Source: Phreatobacter stygius (lineage in GTDB: Bacteria; Pseudomonadota; Alphaproteobacteria; Rhizobiales; Phreatobacteraceae). Taken from it: 64,000 nucleotides of DNA. Below, piece by piece: positions 33,178 to 41,504 of the stretch. A program made the position numbers and the translations under genes. The DNA lies in assembly GCF_005144885.1 (NCBI RefSeq), contig NZ_CP039690.1, positions 7,180,873 through 7,244,872 of the forward strand. The letters run 5' to 3'. The stretch's first letter is position 1. Each line of letters starts with the position of its first letter. Below the pieces are notes generated by a model that searched no databases, was not told the DNA's origin, and was given only the letters and a program-made list of their open reading frames with translations.

Positions 33178-33552
33178 CTAAACTAGCTTGGGCCTCGTCC
33201 TTCGTTTGCCGCTCGAAGGCGCGGCTTTCGCTTTCCGACGCTCTTCCATCATCTGCGTAAAACCGACGGTCACATGACTGGAGTTCGTGCCCGAAGAACG
33301 GAGGGTTCCTGACCTTATAGGCGGACTGTCGCGCCGCGTCTGACGCTCGAGGAACTCCAGAACATCCGCCGGCGTGAATTCGCGGCGCGGATGGACATCG
33401 CCAAACCCCTTTTGGATGTAGCGGATATTGCCCGCGCGGGCGTGCGCGAGCAGTGTCTTCGTCGACATGCGCAGCGCCGGCGCGAGCTCGCTCGCTGATA
33501 CCGATACGCGACCTTCGAACAGTTCCGCGAGCACCGGCGGAAGTTCTATCAT
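33178..33552 (-). CDS. Helix-turn-helix DNA-binding protein of the element
   Basis: 124 residues. The middle part SVSASELAPALRMSTKTLLAHARAGNIRYIQKGFGDVHPRREFTPADVLEFLERQ has the plan of MerR/excisionase-type winged helices (HTH, wing with basic residues, ADVLEFL helix) at about residues 17-72; the C-terminal 50 residues are basic and likely flexible. Start ATG 33552 with GGGAAGAT upstream. Its position next to the iteron region suggests a role in replication control or excision, but that is inference. Confidence 0.65.
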   Translation of the reverse strand: MIELPPVLAELFEGRVSVSASELAPALRMSTKTLLAHARAGNIRYIQKGFGDVHPRREFTPADVLEFLERQTRRDSPPIRSGTLRSSGTNSSHVTVGFTQMMEERRKAKAAPSSGKRRTRPKLV

Positions 33553-33663
33553 GGCAAGGTATCTTCCCGCGTGATTTGGCTGTTCCTTCATACCTGATCG
33601 AATCTGCCAACAGGAAGCCTTGCCCCTGAATTTCCGCCTTACCGAAGCTGGCCTCGTCTTGGT

Positions 33664-34737
33664 CTAGCGACCAAGACCGGAGCCTTCCTGTCCCTGGGCT
33701 GCCATCGTGGAACCCGCGGCCATGCGTTCAAGGCCGCCCGCGGCATTCAGGTCGCGGGCGATGTTGCGCAGGATGTGGGCCATAACCCCGGGGTCTACCG
33801 CACACCATGTGCGCTCGATCGCGCCTGCCACGGCAGACGCCTTAACCGCGATTTCGCGCAACGTGTGAGCGGGGATCTCTCCAAGCGTGCCGAAGATCGT
33901 CTCCTCGAGGGCCTTCGCCTTTTCCCATGTGCCGTTCTCGTCATCGGCCAGCGCTGCACAGGCATCGCGCACATGGATGGCGGCGGCGGCCAAGCCATCG
34001 ACTGTCACGGTGCTTTGCCCTCGCTCCCTCGCGAACCTCTTCGGCGGAACCGTCGCGGCGCTGACAGTCTGGGCCGAAGCCACGGGGCTCGCGCTCTCTT
34101 GGTCAAGTCGCGCCAGCCGATTGAGAATGCCAGCAAGCACGTTGCGGCTGCGCGGGCCGCGCGCCGGATTGAAGCCGATGTCCATGACATTGTTGGCATC
34201 GCCATCGCCGTCCCAATTGATGGAAACGCGGGCCTGTATCGCCATCGTCTGGACGTTCGCTGCAGGCTGTTCGGCAATCAGGTCCACGAGCATGGCGATG
34301 GCGCTGTGGAGCCATTCCACCGCGTCGCTAACCCCGGTGTTCTGCGGATCGATGGGCTCTCCCGGCACTCGGCCGCAGAGCGCGAGGAGGCTGTTCCAAT
34401 CGTCGAATGCCTGTCCCAATTGCATGACGATATCGCCTGGCCGCGCACGGGGCGGCGAAACGTTGTCGGAAACTCCTGCCATCGTCGGATCGATGTCGGT
34501 GATGGCGTGGGTAGCTCCGTCAACGGCAACGCGGAGGGTTTCGAACAGCGTGGTGATCTTTGCGCGGTCCTGAATCGCATTCGCTCGGTTGGTGATATCC
34601 GCGAATTGATCATGCGCGCGGATAATTCCGTCGCGGATTTCATGAAGCGAGGCAAGGCGCGCCGCTTGCAAGGCGGTGCGCTGTGGGGATGGGGCGGTCA
34701 CCGGGCGGGCGGAAGCTTGGAAGTTATGCGTCGTCAT
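33664..34737 (-). CDS. Element protein of unknown function
   Basis: 357 residues, no recognised domain. A helical N-terminal third (QRTALQAARLASLHEIRDGIIRAHDQFADITNRANAI) is followed by a middle region with MDIGFNPARGPRSRNVLAGILNRLARLD, an Ala/Thr-rich linker near 230, and a helical C-terminal part (ETIFGTLGEIPAHTLREIAVKASAVAGAIERTW). ATG 34737 with AAGGGAA upstream. In an apparent operon with the gene at 34766 (28-nt gap), divergent from the XRE gene. Confidence 0.6.
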   Translation of the reverse strand: MTTHNFQASARPVTAPSPQRTALQAARLASLHEIRDGIIRAHDQFADITNRANAIQDRAKITTLFETLRVAVDGATHAITDIDPTMAGVSDNVSPPRARPGDIVMQLGQAFDDWNSLLALCGRVPGEPIDPQNTGVSDAVEWLHSAIAMLVDLIAEQPAANVQTMAIQARVSINWDGDGDANNVMDIGFNPARGPRSRNVLAGILNRLARLDQESASPVASAQTVSAATVPPKRFARERGQSTVTVDGLAAAAIHVRDACAALADDENGTWEKAKALEETIFGTLGEIPAHTLREIAVKASAVAGAIERTWCAVDPGVMAHILRNIARDLNAAGGLERMAAGSTMAAQGQEGSGLGR

Positions 34738-34765
34738 GGCGTTCCCTTGGGGATTTGGGGGTGGA

Positions 34766-35107
34766 TCAGGCGGCCAAGCCGCGCTCGGCGGCGAGCAGGT
34801 TGCGAAGGCCCACGCGCCGGCCGAAGTCGCGGCTGGCGTAGAGGCGGGCATAGGCATGGCTCGATGCGCCGCGCCTGGCCTGAGCCGCGGCGCGCATCTC
34901 CTCGAGGCGCAATGCGTGGGCGAGCTTCTCGACCACCTCGTCGCGGCTCTCGGCGACCCGTACTCCGATGAACTGGCGCAACACAGCGAGCGGCGTCACC
35001 GGGCGTGCCTTCGCCTCCGCCCATGCCATGCGCAGCGCTTCGGCGAAGGCCTCACGTGAGAACGGGCGCGGGCCGGCGCCGCGGTAGAGGCTCCAGGCCC
35101 GGACCAT
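34766..35107 (-). CDS. Element protein of unknown function
   Basis: 113 residues, basic and helical. PFSREAFAEALRMAWAEAKARPVTPL at about 15-40 and MRAAAQARRGASSHAYARLYASRD are the most regular stretches. The AEALRMAWAEAK motif occurs in small proteins of rhizobial islands. ATG 35107. First gene of the leftward unit opposite the XRE regulator. Confidence 0.55.
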   Translation of the reverse strand: MVRAWSLYRGAGPRPFSREAFAEALRMAWAEAKARPVTPLAVLRQFIGVRVAESRDEVVEKLAHALRLEEMRAAAQARRGASSHAYARLYASRDFGRRVGLRNLLAAERGLAA

Positions 35108-35161
35108 GATCGACTTGAGCGGGGCGGCGCATTAAATAGAACCTTGTGTGAACCTGATATC

Positions 35162-35192
35162 GTTGATATGAATTCACTCTATCGATGTCAAC
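35162..35192. promoter_or_regulatory. Inverted repeat in the divergent promoter region of the XRE gene
   Basis: GTTGATAT (35162-35169) and ATGTCAAC (35185-35192), 7 of 8 arm bases complementary, in an AT-rich 110-bp space between the divergent genes starting at 35107 and 35218. Candidate operator for the XRE protein. Confidence 0.4.
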
Positions 35193-35217
35193 ATCAAAAG
35201 CTCAAGGTAATATCAAA

Positions 35218-35466
35218 ATGAGCCTTCTGGCCTCGCAATGCCGGGCTGCCCGTGCTCTCTTGGCGTGGTCGCAAGACGATCTTGTCGGCGCGTCCAAGGT
35301 GACCAAGTCGACGATTGCCAATTTCGAGGCCGGCAAACGTAACCCCTACGAGCGGACGCTCGATGATTTGCGGGCGGCGTTCGAAGCCGCCGGAGTCGAG
35401 TTCATCGGCGCGGGGACCGCGAGCCCTGAAGGCGGCGCCGGCGTGCGACTGAAGGGGGGCGCGTGA
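35218..35466 (+). CDS. XRE-family helix-turn-helix regulator
   Basis: 82 residues. The HTH domain spans about 4-62: QCRAARALLAWSQDDLVGAS, KVTKSTIANFEAGKRNPYERTL. The Cro/CI-type core is followed by DLRAAFEAAGVEFIG, the C-terminal tail usual for short rhizobial XRE regulators. AAGGTAAT lies upstream of ATG 35218; an upstream start at 35185 is possible. Faces the gene at 35107 across an operator-like repeat, so it probably controls the lysogeny-like state of the element. Confidence 0.88.
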   Translation: MSLLASQCRAARALLAWSQDDLVGASKVTKSTIANFEAGKRNPYERTLDDLRAAFEAAGVEFIGAGTASPEGGAGVRLKGGA

Positions 35467-35765
35467 TGACGTGGAACTATCGCATGGTCCGTCGTGCGGA
35501 CGGGTCGGGGTTCGCCTTATTCGAGGTCTTTTACAACGATGCCGGGGGCGCGACGGCAATGTCGGCGCGGCCTGCGACACTCGATGTGACGGCAGAAGAA
35601 GGGCCAGAGCGCCTTATCCGCGAGATCGAACTTGCGCTTGAAGATGCGCGGACGCTCGGCGTGATCGATGAGGCCGCGATCCTGGCGAATGCCAAGGCGC
35701 GCGATGCAGACGGAACGGGCGTGCAGCTGGATAGCGGCACCGGAGGGGCTCATGGAACGGAGTGA
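35466..35765 (+). CDS. Small element protein, unknown function
   Basis: 99 residues. TWNYRMVRRADGSGFALFEVFYNDAGG and EEGPERLIREIELALEDARTLGVIDEAAI suggest a small mixed fold of the kind seen in phage and plasmid accessory proteins of rhizobia. The ATG overlaps the XRE stop (TGATG), so the two are coupled. Confidence 0.6.
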   Translation: MTWNYRMVRRADGSGFALFEVFYNDAGGATAMSARPATLDVTAEEGPERLIREIELALEDARTLGVIDEAAILANAKARDADGTGVQLDSGTGGAHGTE

Positions 35766-37296
35766 GCGCCCGATCGTCCGGGTCGAGCCAGGCGGCGCTC
35801 TGTCCTTGGAGTTTCCGGGCCCAAACGCATATCCAGCCTATGGACGCTCATTTGGGCGCTTCTTGCGGCAATGTACTCGGCTTGGCGAACGGCTCATCCA
35901 GTCAGAGTTGACCAATCGTAGCGTTGAGCGCCTGCCGCCTTCGCTCGCCATATTCCACGAAGATAACGCCCAGAAGGCGCTGTCCGGTGAGCTCGCGCTT
36001 CTGCGGCGCGGGTGGCTCGATATCTGGGAGTTCCAGAGGCTCCACCATGACACTTGGCTCGAGACGCTGGGGTCGTCGCGTGCGCTATCCGCTGTCCGAT
36101 CAATATTTCCAGACGCCGTCCGCCCATCGGCCGAAACTTTCCCCGACTGGCGGGCCTTGACTGTCTTGCCAAAGCTGCCCGCTGCGCTGGCTGTGAACCG
36201 CCTCGCCGCAGGGGCGATGCTTGCTTACCGCTTTGAGACTGACGGCAAGATTGGCGAGCTCGTGTCGCGCCAGAAATGGGCGGCGATCGAGGAGGGCACG
36301 CTCGTTGCCGCAGACAAGCTGTTCACCCGGAATCGAATTCCGGCTGAAGGTGGTGAAGTGAATTTCATGGTGGCTTCGGAGAAAATTGCTTCAGAGATCA
36401 TAGGCCATGGTGTGTGGGTGACTTCCCCTCTCGAGGCTGTTTGCGCCGACTTGCCACTCCCTGCCGATTTCCTTTGGGACTGCACACTCAAAGATGCCTA
36501 CCGGCGTCTCGTTCTCTCGGATCTTGATTTGGTCTCGGCGATCGTCGGCGCGGAAGTCATGAACAATGGTGGCCTGCGCCAGTGGGGCGGCGAAATATTC
36601 GGGACCGATGACTTTGATGCACCCGTGAGGTTCGGTGGACCGGCGGCCGATCTGTTGCGGCTACTTCGGGCTCCAACAAGGCGCCCGCCCGATCTCTCTG
36701 TGCCCCTTGGCGAACGTGAATGTATCGATTTCCTGAAGTCCTTCGTGGGCTCGACGAACGAGTATGACTCAGGCGATGCGTGGATCGAGATATTCGCCAA
36801 TCGACATTCTATGTTCTTCAGGTGCCTCGGCGCCGGGAAACTAAGGAGCCACGGCCGTGCCTCCGGGGCGACATCCGGGATAGGAATCGACAAAGCGATC
36901 TGGGAGGAAGAGCGAGCCACATTTGATCTCGTCACGGGTGATCTTTCGACCGGTGATGGCCTGACGTGGCGCTCCATTACTGTGCAACGGGGAAACGAGC
37001 CTTCAACGGGCGAGATGGGTACGGTCGCGCCTCCGTATGCGAATAGCGCGGCGCCGAGCGCCGGCAAGCGGCTCAATCAGCATGATCGAATGGTCGCCAT
37101 ACTGGAAAACTACTACCGGGATGACCCACTAGACAGGAAGGGCCCCGAAAAGATACGCGATATGCTTGGCCCTCGCGGCCGCAACGATCCTGATTTCGTC
37201 GCGATGAGCCCGGTCGATAGCGTCATAGATGAGGCGCTTAGTGCACATCGTGATAGAATAGACCCCAATAGAAAAACCCGCCGCGGCGACTTATAG
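35752..37296 (+). CDS. Element protein of unknown function
   Basis: 514 residues, overlapping the preceding gene by 14 nt, GGAGGGG upstream of ATG 35752. No known domain. Blocks of interest are a hydrophobic but not transmembrane start, RFLRQCTRLGERLIQSELTNRSVERLPPS, FEREEDG-like acid patches, and a charged C-terminus (LENYYRDDPLDRKGPEKIRDMLG). Codon use is less G+C-rich than the flanking chromosome. Third gene of the XRE operon, directly before the tail module. Possible roles include a structural, immunity or defence protein; the sequence does not decide. Confidence 0.55.
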   Translation: MERSERPIVRVEPGGALSLEFPGPNAYPAYGRSFGRFLRQCTRLGERLIQSELTNRSVERLPPSLAIFHEDNAQKALSGELALLRRGWLDIWEFQRLHHDTWLETLGSSRALSAVRSIFPDAVRPSAETFPDWRALTVLPKLPAALAVNRLAAGAMLAYRFETDGKIGELVSRQKWAAIEEGTLVAADKLFTRNRIPAEGGEVNFMVASEKIASEIIGHGVWVTSPLEAVCADLPLPADFLWDCTLKDAYRRLVLSDLDLVSAIVGAEVMNNGGLRQWGGEIFGTDDFDAPVRFGGPAADLLRLLRAPTRRPPDLSVPLGERECIDFLKSFVGSTNEYDSGDAWIEIFANRHSMFFRCLGAGKLRSHGRASGATSGIGIDKAIWEEERATFDLVTGDLSTGDGLTWRSITVQRGNEPSTGEMGTVAPPYANSAAPSAGKRLNQHDRMVAILENYYRDDPLDRKGPEKIRDMLGPRGRNDPDFVAMSPVDSVIDEALSAHRDRIDPNRKTRRGDL

Positions 37297-37318
37297 GGCC
37301 AAGTTCGCGATGGACATT

Positions 37319-37368
37319 GGGCGAATTCGCCCATGATTTTGGGCGTATTCGCCCATGCATTGCGTAGC
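37319..37368 (+). promoter_or_regulatory. Double-operator promoter module before the tail genes
   Basis: Two palindromic sites, GGGCGAATTCGCCC (37319-37332) and GGGCGTATTCGCCC (37341-37354), start 22 bp apart, so they lie on the same face of the helix. They are followed by ATGCATTGCGTAGC (37355-37368). TTGGGC within the second site with 17-nt spacing to GCGTAG may be -35/-10. An equivalent module precedes the AlpA gene at 40694. Confidence 0.65.
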
Positions 37369-37424
37369 TTGCGCGGTCACCATGCCGCCCATCGCCCGCT
37401 TTTGGGCCTGTATGGGAGCCGCGA

Positions 37425-37811
37425 ATGCCGCGCAAAACGATCACCATCAACCTTTCTCAGTCGGTGATGACGCACAAAGGTCTCGTGTCAATCATCACCC
37501 TTCAAGAGCCGCTCGCCGGCGACTATTTCGCCCTCGGCGACCCCTTCACGATCGCGTCATCCCCGCAGGGCAACCCGTTCTATGTCGAGGAACCGGAGCG
37601 GATCGCTGCCTATTTGGATCGCTGTGTGATCGGTGACGTTGGACCGGATCGGGTTGCGACCCTTGGTCTGCACGACGCCATGGCGATCAAGGAAGGGCTA
37701 CTGAGTTTTTTCCGGCACGGCGGCGAGGCGGCCGCGGGCTCGAAGACGCAGCCGACGAACTCGTCTTCTCAAACGTCGCAGCCGTCGACCCCGGCCGGAT
37801 CGGCGGCCTGA
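37425..37811 (+). CDS. Phage tail assembly chaperone (gpE-like)
   Basis: 128 residues. KTITINLSQSV then ISIITLQEPLAGDYFALGDP and ERIAAYLDRCV..LGLHDAMAIKEGLLSFF fit the tail assembly chaperone family of P2/Mu-type phages (gpE, gp41-like). In these phages the chaperone and its frameshift extension coat the tape-measure protein during tail assembly. The tail beyond residue 95 is Ser/Thr/Pro-rich. It is followed by the tape-measure gene as in phage genomes. Confidence 0.85.
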   Translation: MPRKTITINLSQSVMTHKGLVSIITLQEPLAGDYFALGDPFTIASSPQGNPFYVEEPERIAAYLDRCVIGDVGPDRVATLGLHDAMAIKEGLLSFFRHGGEAAAGSKTQPTNSSSQTSQPSTPAGSAA

Positions 37812-37882
37812 GCATCTCCGAAGTATTGTACTGGCATCGGCGCGCCGTGAAGTGGCGCCAAGTGCATGATCGGGAGCGTTGA
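37425..37882 (+). CDS. Frameshifted tail assembly chaperone extension (gpE-E'-like)
   Basis: A -1 frameshift at T TTT TTC (37706-37712) would join the chaperone to an open -1 frame ending at TGA 37880-37882. The extension ends SISEVLYWHRRAVKWRQVHD, resembling the E' extensions of P2-like phages. The TGA overlaps the ATG of the tape-measure gene by one base. The frame is entirely open from the slippery site onward, which is unlikely by chance for a sequence this long with this composition. Confidence 0.75.
37706..37712 (+). promoter_or_regulatory. -1 ribosomal frameshift slippery site
   Basis: Heptamer T TTT TTC in the zero frame (codons AGT TTT TTC, residues about 94-96 of the chaperone). 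A-site and P-site codons re-pair after a -1 shift. Confidence 0.75.
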
Positions 37883-40341
37883 TGGGCAAGATTATCGAAG
37901 CGACCGCGATTATCTCCGCGGAAGATCGCACCGCCGGTGCGATCGATAGCGTTGTAAGGCGGCTCAATACGCTGAACGCTGCAATGAAAAGTGCGCTGAA
38001 GGTCGATGGCGCATCTGGCTCGCAAAGCTTTGGCCGGCAGGCGGCTGACGTCGACAAAATGTCAAACGCATTGCGCCGCCAGGCCACCGAGGTTGACCGC
38101 CTGGCGGCTTCGTACCGGGCGCTCGAATCGGCCCGCGCAGGTCGTGGCGACAGCGCTGGGCGCACCTCGGCGATTGATGCAGAAATCGCCAAGCTTCGCG
38201 AGCTTCAGAGGGCCCGACAACAGGCAGCGCAGGTGCCTGCATCGGTGCCGTCGTCCGGCCGCATCCCACAGCGGTTGCCCCCGCACCTGCCGCCCCCTCA
38301 TCGCCTGCCGGCACCTGGCCTGCCAATGGGCGGGCCGTCGATCGCGCCCGGATCGACGACCGTCAGGAATGCGGCGCGTGAAGGCTTCGACGAGGCCGCT
38401 ACGCCTGCTCAAGTTGAAACTCTGATGCGCGCGAGGGGGGATATTTCTGAGGACGACATAAAGAAGGCGCGCGCGCTCTCGAACAGGATGTCGGGCGAGA
38501 TCCGGTCATTTTCATCGGCGCAACACTTTCAAGCCATCCATTCAGCCATGGCCGTTTTTGGCGACTTGAACAGGGCGATGGAGGCGGCGCCGGAGTTGCA
38601 GCGCGCGAATGCCTTCATCGAAGCCCTGAAAGATCGATACGAGTCCTTGCGGCCGTTCTCGGGCGGTACGTCAACCAAGGATTTCGCTCGCACTTTTGAC
38701 ATCATGGGTGCCACGGACAACGCCGCCAGAATGCGAGTTCTGAGTGGCGCCATTATTCGGGGCGTGCAGTCGTCTTCTGGCGACGTGACGCCTACCGATT
38801 ATCTCGGCACTCTGAAGTACGCCCGGAGTCATCGGTACGGGTACTCTAACGATTTTCTTCAAAACTACCTGCCGGGCATCATCGGAGATGCGAAGTTTCG
38901 CGGCGGCGGCGCTACGTCTGCCGGTACAGGGCTCGCGGCTCTGGGTGATCAATTTTTCAATCTCCGGGCGCCCGATCGCGCAAAGCTCGAAATGGAGCGA
39001 CTTGGGCTCATCGAAGGTTCCTTCGATCGCGCGCGCCCGGACGGTCGCATCCGAGGCCGCGGCACCGCACGAGTGAGGGGCGCCGATGTTCTGGCGCAAA
39101 ATCCGCAGCAGTGGGCCACCCAATTTCTACTGCCGCTGATCGAGCCCCAAGGCGGGCCGCTCAGTGGCGACGAAGCCCAAGACGCACCGCGTGTGAACGA
39201 GGCGATTGGACGCATCACCGGTAATCGGGTCGCGGCCGATTTCCTGTCGTCGATGATTCTGCAGCGCGGTGAGCGCGAGCGCGACGCACGAATTGCCCGA
39301 GGGATGCCTGGCATCGAGAGCTTGCCGACGCTCGAACAGGGGCCCGTTGCCTCACTGCAAAATTTGAGCGCGGCGACCAAGGATTTTCTGGGATCGATTT
39401 CCGAACCGCTCGTCCAGCCCGCCATATCGGGCATGCGGCTGCTCGGCGAAGCGCTTCGCAAAATGTCACAGTGGAATAGGGAGAATCCTGAAGCCGCGGC
39501 GACATTGGGGACGACGGCAACGATTGGCGGGGCGATCGCAAGCACGGTCGCGGGCCGCGCGGCTTGGCAGTGGTGGCAAGGGGGACGCAACGTCCCGACA
39601 ATCGGCCCCACGCAGCCGCCTGGCGGACCCTTGCCGCCGAATTCGCCGCGCTTTGCCCCCGGTCCGATTACCGTCCCGCCGGCGGCCTCTGGCGGTTCGC
39701 TCATTGGCAATCTTGCGCGCGGCGCCTTTCGCCTCGCTGGGCCTGCCATGGTCGCCTACACAATCGCGGACACGGCACGGAATGTCGCCCGCGGCGATGT
39801 GGCGACCGAGGGAGCGAAGACAAACTTCCGGGCCGATGAGGCGATGGCCAGGCTACGCTTGCTCCGGAACGAGTCGAATCTGCTTTCCGTCGCAAACCCA
39901 GGGGCGGCCGGTTTTGAAGATCGCGTTTCGCGCGCCCGTGCGGCACTCGATGAAATCGATTCTAGCGTTGCTCGAACGCGGCAGCGACCGGACCAGACAC
40001 CGGTTTCGCGCCAAGGCCTCGACAACGCGGCGGCCTTGGCTGGCGCGATCCGGGACATCCTGAATCGGATCGAACTGCCGGGCAATCGCAGCAAGGCGGG
40101 TGACGGCCAGACGCAAGGAACCCTGCAGCCGGCCGCACCTGTCAGCGTCACAGGCAACGTCGAGCTTCGCCAGCAGCATCAGCATCAATTCGATGTGCGC
40201 TTCAACACGGAGATGCTGCGTGGCGAGGTTCGGTCGATCGTGCGCGAAGAGGTTTCGCGCATCCCGTTGAACAGCAATGGCCCCGGTTCGACAGGGGGCT
40301 CGATGACTGAAGCCGCACCGGGCGGCAACACCGGACAGTAG
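37882..40341 (+). CDS. Phage tail tape-measure protein
   Basis: 819 residues. N-terminal helical region (IIEATAIISAEDRTAGAIDSVVRRLNTLNAAMKSAL) and heptad-like segment EVDRLAASYRALESARAG typical of tape measures. A Pro-rich linker lies at about 120-160; the long middle part is helical; hydrophobic stretches TLGTTATIGGAIASTVAGRAAW and GSLIGNLARGAFRLAGPAMVAYTIADTA follow; the C-terminus VELRQQHQHQFDVRFNTEMLRGEVRSIVREEVSRI also occurs in rhizobial tail proteins. Tape measures set tail length, here roughly 120 nm by the usual 1.5 Å per residue rule. ATG 37882 overlaps the extension stop. Confidence 0.85.
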   Translation: MGKIIEATAIISAEDRTAGAIDSVVRRLNTLNAAMKSALKVDGASGSQSFGRQAADVDKMSNALRRQATEVDRLAASYRALESARAGRGDSAGRTSAIDAEIAKLRELQRARQQAAQVPASVPSSGRIPQRLPPHLPPPHRLPAPGLPMGGPSIAPGSTTVRNAAREGFDEAATPAQVETLMRARGDISEDDIKKARALSNRMSGEIRSFSSAQHFQAIHSAMAVFGDLNRAMEAAPELQRANAFIEALKDRYESLRPFSGGTSTKDFARTFDIMGATDNAARMRVLSGAIIRGVQSSSGDVTPTDYLGTLKYARSHRYGYSNDFLQNYLPGIIGDAKFRGGGATSAGTGLAALGDQFFNLRAPDRAKLEMERLGLIEGSFDRARPDGRIRGRGTARVRGADVLAQNPQQWATQFLLPLIEPQGGPLSGDEAQDAPRVNEAIGRITGNRVAADFLSSMILQRGERERDARIARGMPGIESLPTLEQGPVASLQNLSAATKDFLGSISEPLVQPAISGMRLLGEALRKMSQWNRENPEAAATLGTTATIGGAIASTVAGRAAWQWWQGGRNVPTIGPTQPPGGPLPPNSPRFAPGPITVPPAASGGSLIGNLARGAFRLAGPAMVAYTIADTARNVARGDVATEGAKTNFRADEAMARLRLLRNESNLLSVANPGAAGFEDRVSRARAALDEIDSSVARTRQRPDQTPVSRQGLDNAAALAGAIRDILNRIELPGNRSKAGDGQTQGTLQPAAPVSVTGNVELRQQHQHQFDVRFNTEMLRGEVRSIVREEVSRIPLNSNGPGSTGGSMTEAAPGGNTGQ

Positions 40342-40352
40342 GAGGCAAGCGG

Positions 40353-40682
40353 ATGTACGAGATACAGGAAATCAAGGAAGCTCTTGCCTACCTCAAGGTG
40401 AGGGTCGCGGTCAGTGAGGCCGTTCTTGACGCAGTCATTCAGATAGCCGGCCGTGTCGTCATCGATCCCGCGAGCCGCGCCGCATTCGCTGGCGCCATCT
40501 TTGACGAGCTCCGGTTCGTACCGGGCGGAGATATTGACCCCGCGACGCGAATGGCCTCTGAAGCTCTGGCCTTGCAATGCCACAGCGCCGCCAAAGCCTG
40601 GCGCGATCGGGTTGAATCGCTCCTCACAGAGGTAGTCTGTGAGGGCGTCCAGGCGGCAAGCGGCGGCGATCGTCCGAACTGA
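40353..40682 (+). CDS. Element protein after the tape measure, unknown
   Basis: 109 residues, helical: EIKEALAYLKVRVAVSEAVLDAVIQIAGRVV and FAGAIFDELRFVPG. It follows the tape-measure gene by 11 nt with AGGAGG-like AAGCGG upstream, so it probably belongs to the tail operon. No family recognised. Confidence 0.6.
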   Translation: MYEIQEIKEALAYLKVRVAVSEAVLDAVIQIAGRVVIDPASRAAFAGAIFDELRFVPGGDIDPATRMASEALALQCHSAAKAWRDRVESLLTEVVCEGVQAASGGDRPN

Positions 40683-40693
40683 AATCGGCTTTT

Positions 40694-40743
40694 GGGCGAT
40701 TTGACCCGCGAGTTTGGGCGATCTCGTCCATGCATTGCGTAGC
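40694..40743 (+). promoter_or_regulatory. Double-operator promoter module before the replication genes
   Basis: GGGCGATTTGACCC (40694-40707) and GGGCGATCTCGTCC (40716-40729), again exactly 22 bp apart, then ATGCATTGCGTAGC (40730-40743), which is identical to the sequence at 37355. Same TTGGGC to GCGTAG spacing. Matches the module before the tail genes. Confidence 0.65.
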
Positions 40744-40800
40744 ATATGCCCTCAATATCCCCCCCCATCACACGCCAACGTGGCAGATGGGAGAAAGCAA

Positions 40801-41028
40801 ATGGCATCCGATGAATGGCTCTCGGCCCGGCAAGTCTCTGAACGCTATGCCATAAGAAAGAGTTACCTCGACAAATTGAGAGTTCGCGGCGGCGGTCCGG
40901 TCTATTGCAAACTCGGCCCGAAGCTCGTGCGCTATTACGCCGCCGACATTGACGCTTGGTTCGCGTCCAGTCGGCGCGCAAATACTTCCTCCGTTACTTC
41001 TGAGGCGCAAATCGCGGGTGCCGCCTGA
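40801..41028 (+). CDS. AlpA-like helix-turn-helix protein
   Basis: 75 residues. WLSARQVSERYAIRKSYLDKLRVRGGGPVYCKLGPKLVRYYAADIDAWFASSR is the AlpA/excisionase winged-HTH plan. AlpA proteins activate integrase or early operons in P4-like satellites and phages. GGGAGAAAG precedes the ATG. First gene of the AlpA-DUF927 operon, behind the second double-operator module. Confidence 0.88.
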   Translation: MASDEWLSARQVSERYAIRKSYLDKLRVRGGGPVYCKLGPKLVRYYAADIDAWFASSRRANTSSVTSEAQIAGAA

Positions 41029-41504
41029 TGGCTCGTCGACCGGTTCTTGATGCCCGGACACGGGCGGCGATCCTGCTGGAAATGCGCATGTGCGTCTCAG
41101 GCGCACCGCGGGCCCTTTCGGCGCATATGACGCGTGTCGAACGGCTGTTTGCCGGTTTCGAACGCGAAGCGCTGATGGCGCTCGCCGGCGCAGAGGAATT
41201 CGATGTGCGGCCGGACGGCGCCGCGCGGTTCATGGTGCCGGTGTCTCGCAGTTTTCGCAATGCTCGGCCGTGGCCGGTGGGGTCCGAGGCCTGGTTTGAA
41301 TGGCACCCGAACGCTGATCGATGGGCCTCCGAATTCGCCGCAGGTCGCGGACTCCTCGCGGGCGCGTCCCATATCCACCGCATTCGGCACGCCGGCACTC
41401 TCGCCACCCTGGGCGAGGGTGAGGGGCCGATCGCCAGCTATCACCGTCTCGCCGCGTTCTGGGCCGTGGCAGTGCTTGCCCAGGCCGGGATGCGCCCTGC
41501 ATGA
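41028..41504 (+). CDS. Element protein of unknown function
   Basis: 158 residues. ATG overlaps the AlpA stop (TGATG) and its end overlaps the next gene by 4 nt, so it belongs to the same operon. LSAHMTRVERLFAGFEREALMAL and FEWHPNADRWASEFAAGRGLLAGASHIH are its most regular blocks; the latter may be a metal-binding or hydrolase-like motif but is not diagnostic. Possibly an auxiliary replication protein. Confidence 0.6.
   Translation: MARRPVLDARTRAAILLEMRMCVSGAPRALSAHMTRVERLFAGFEREALMALAGAEEFDVRPDGAARFMVPVSRSFRNARPWPVGSEAWFEWHPNADRWASEFAAGRGLLAGASHIHRIRHAGTLATLGEGEGPIASYHRLAAFWAVAVLAQAGMRPA

Noticed and set aside
32651-33260. Coding sequences in the iteron region (frames with repeated Tyr-rich peptides)
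   Set aside because: The Tyr-rich repeats arise from the 9-bp tandem DNA units in several frames on both strands, with no ribosome sites or domains.
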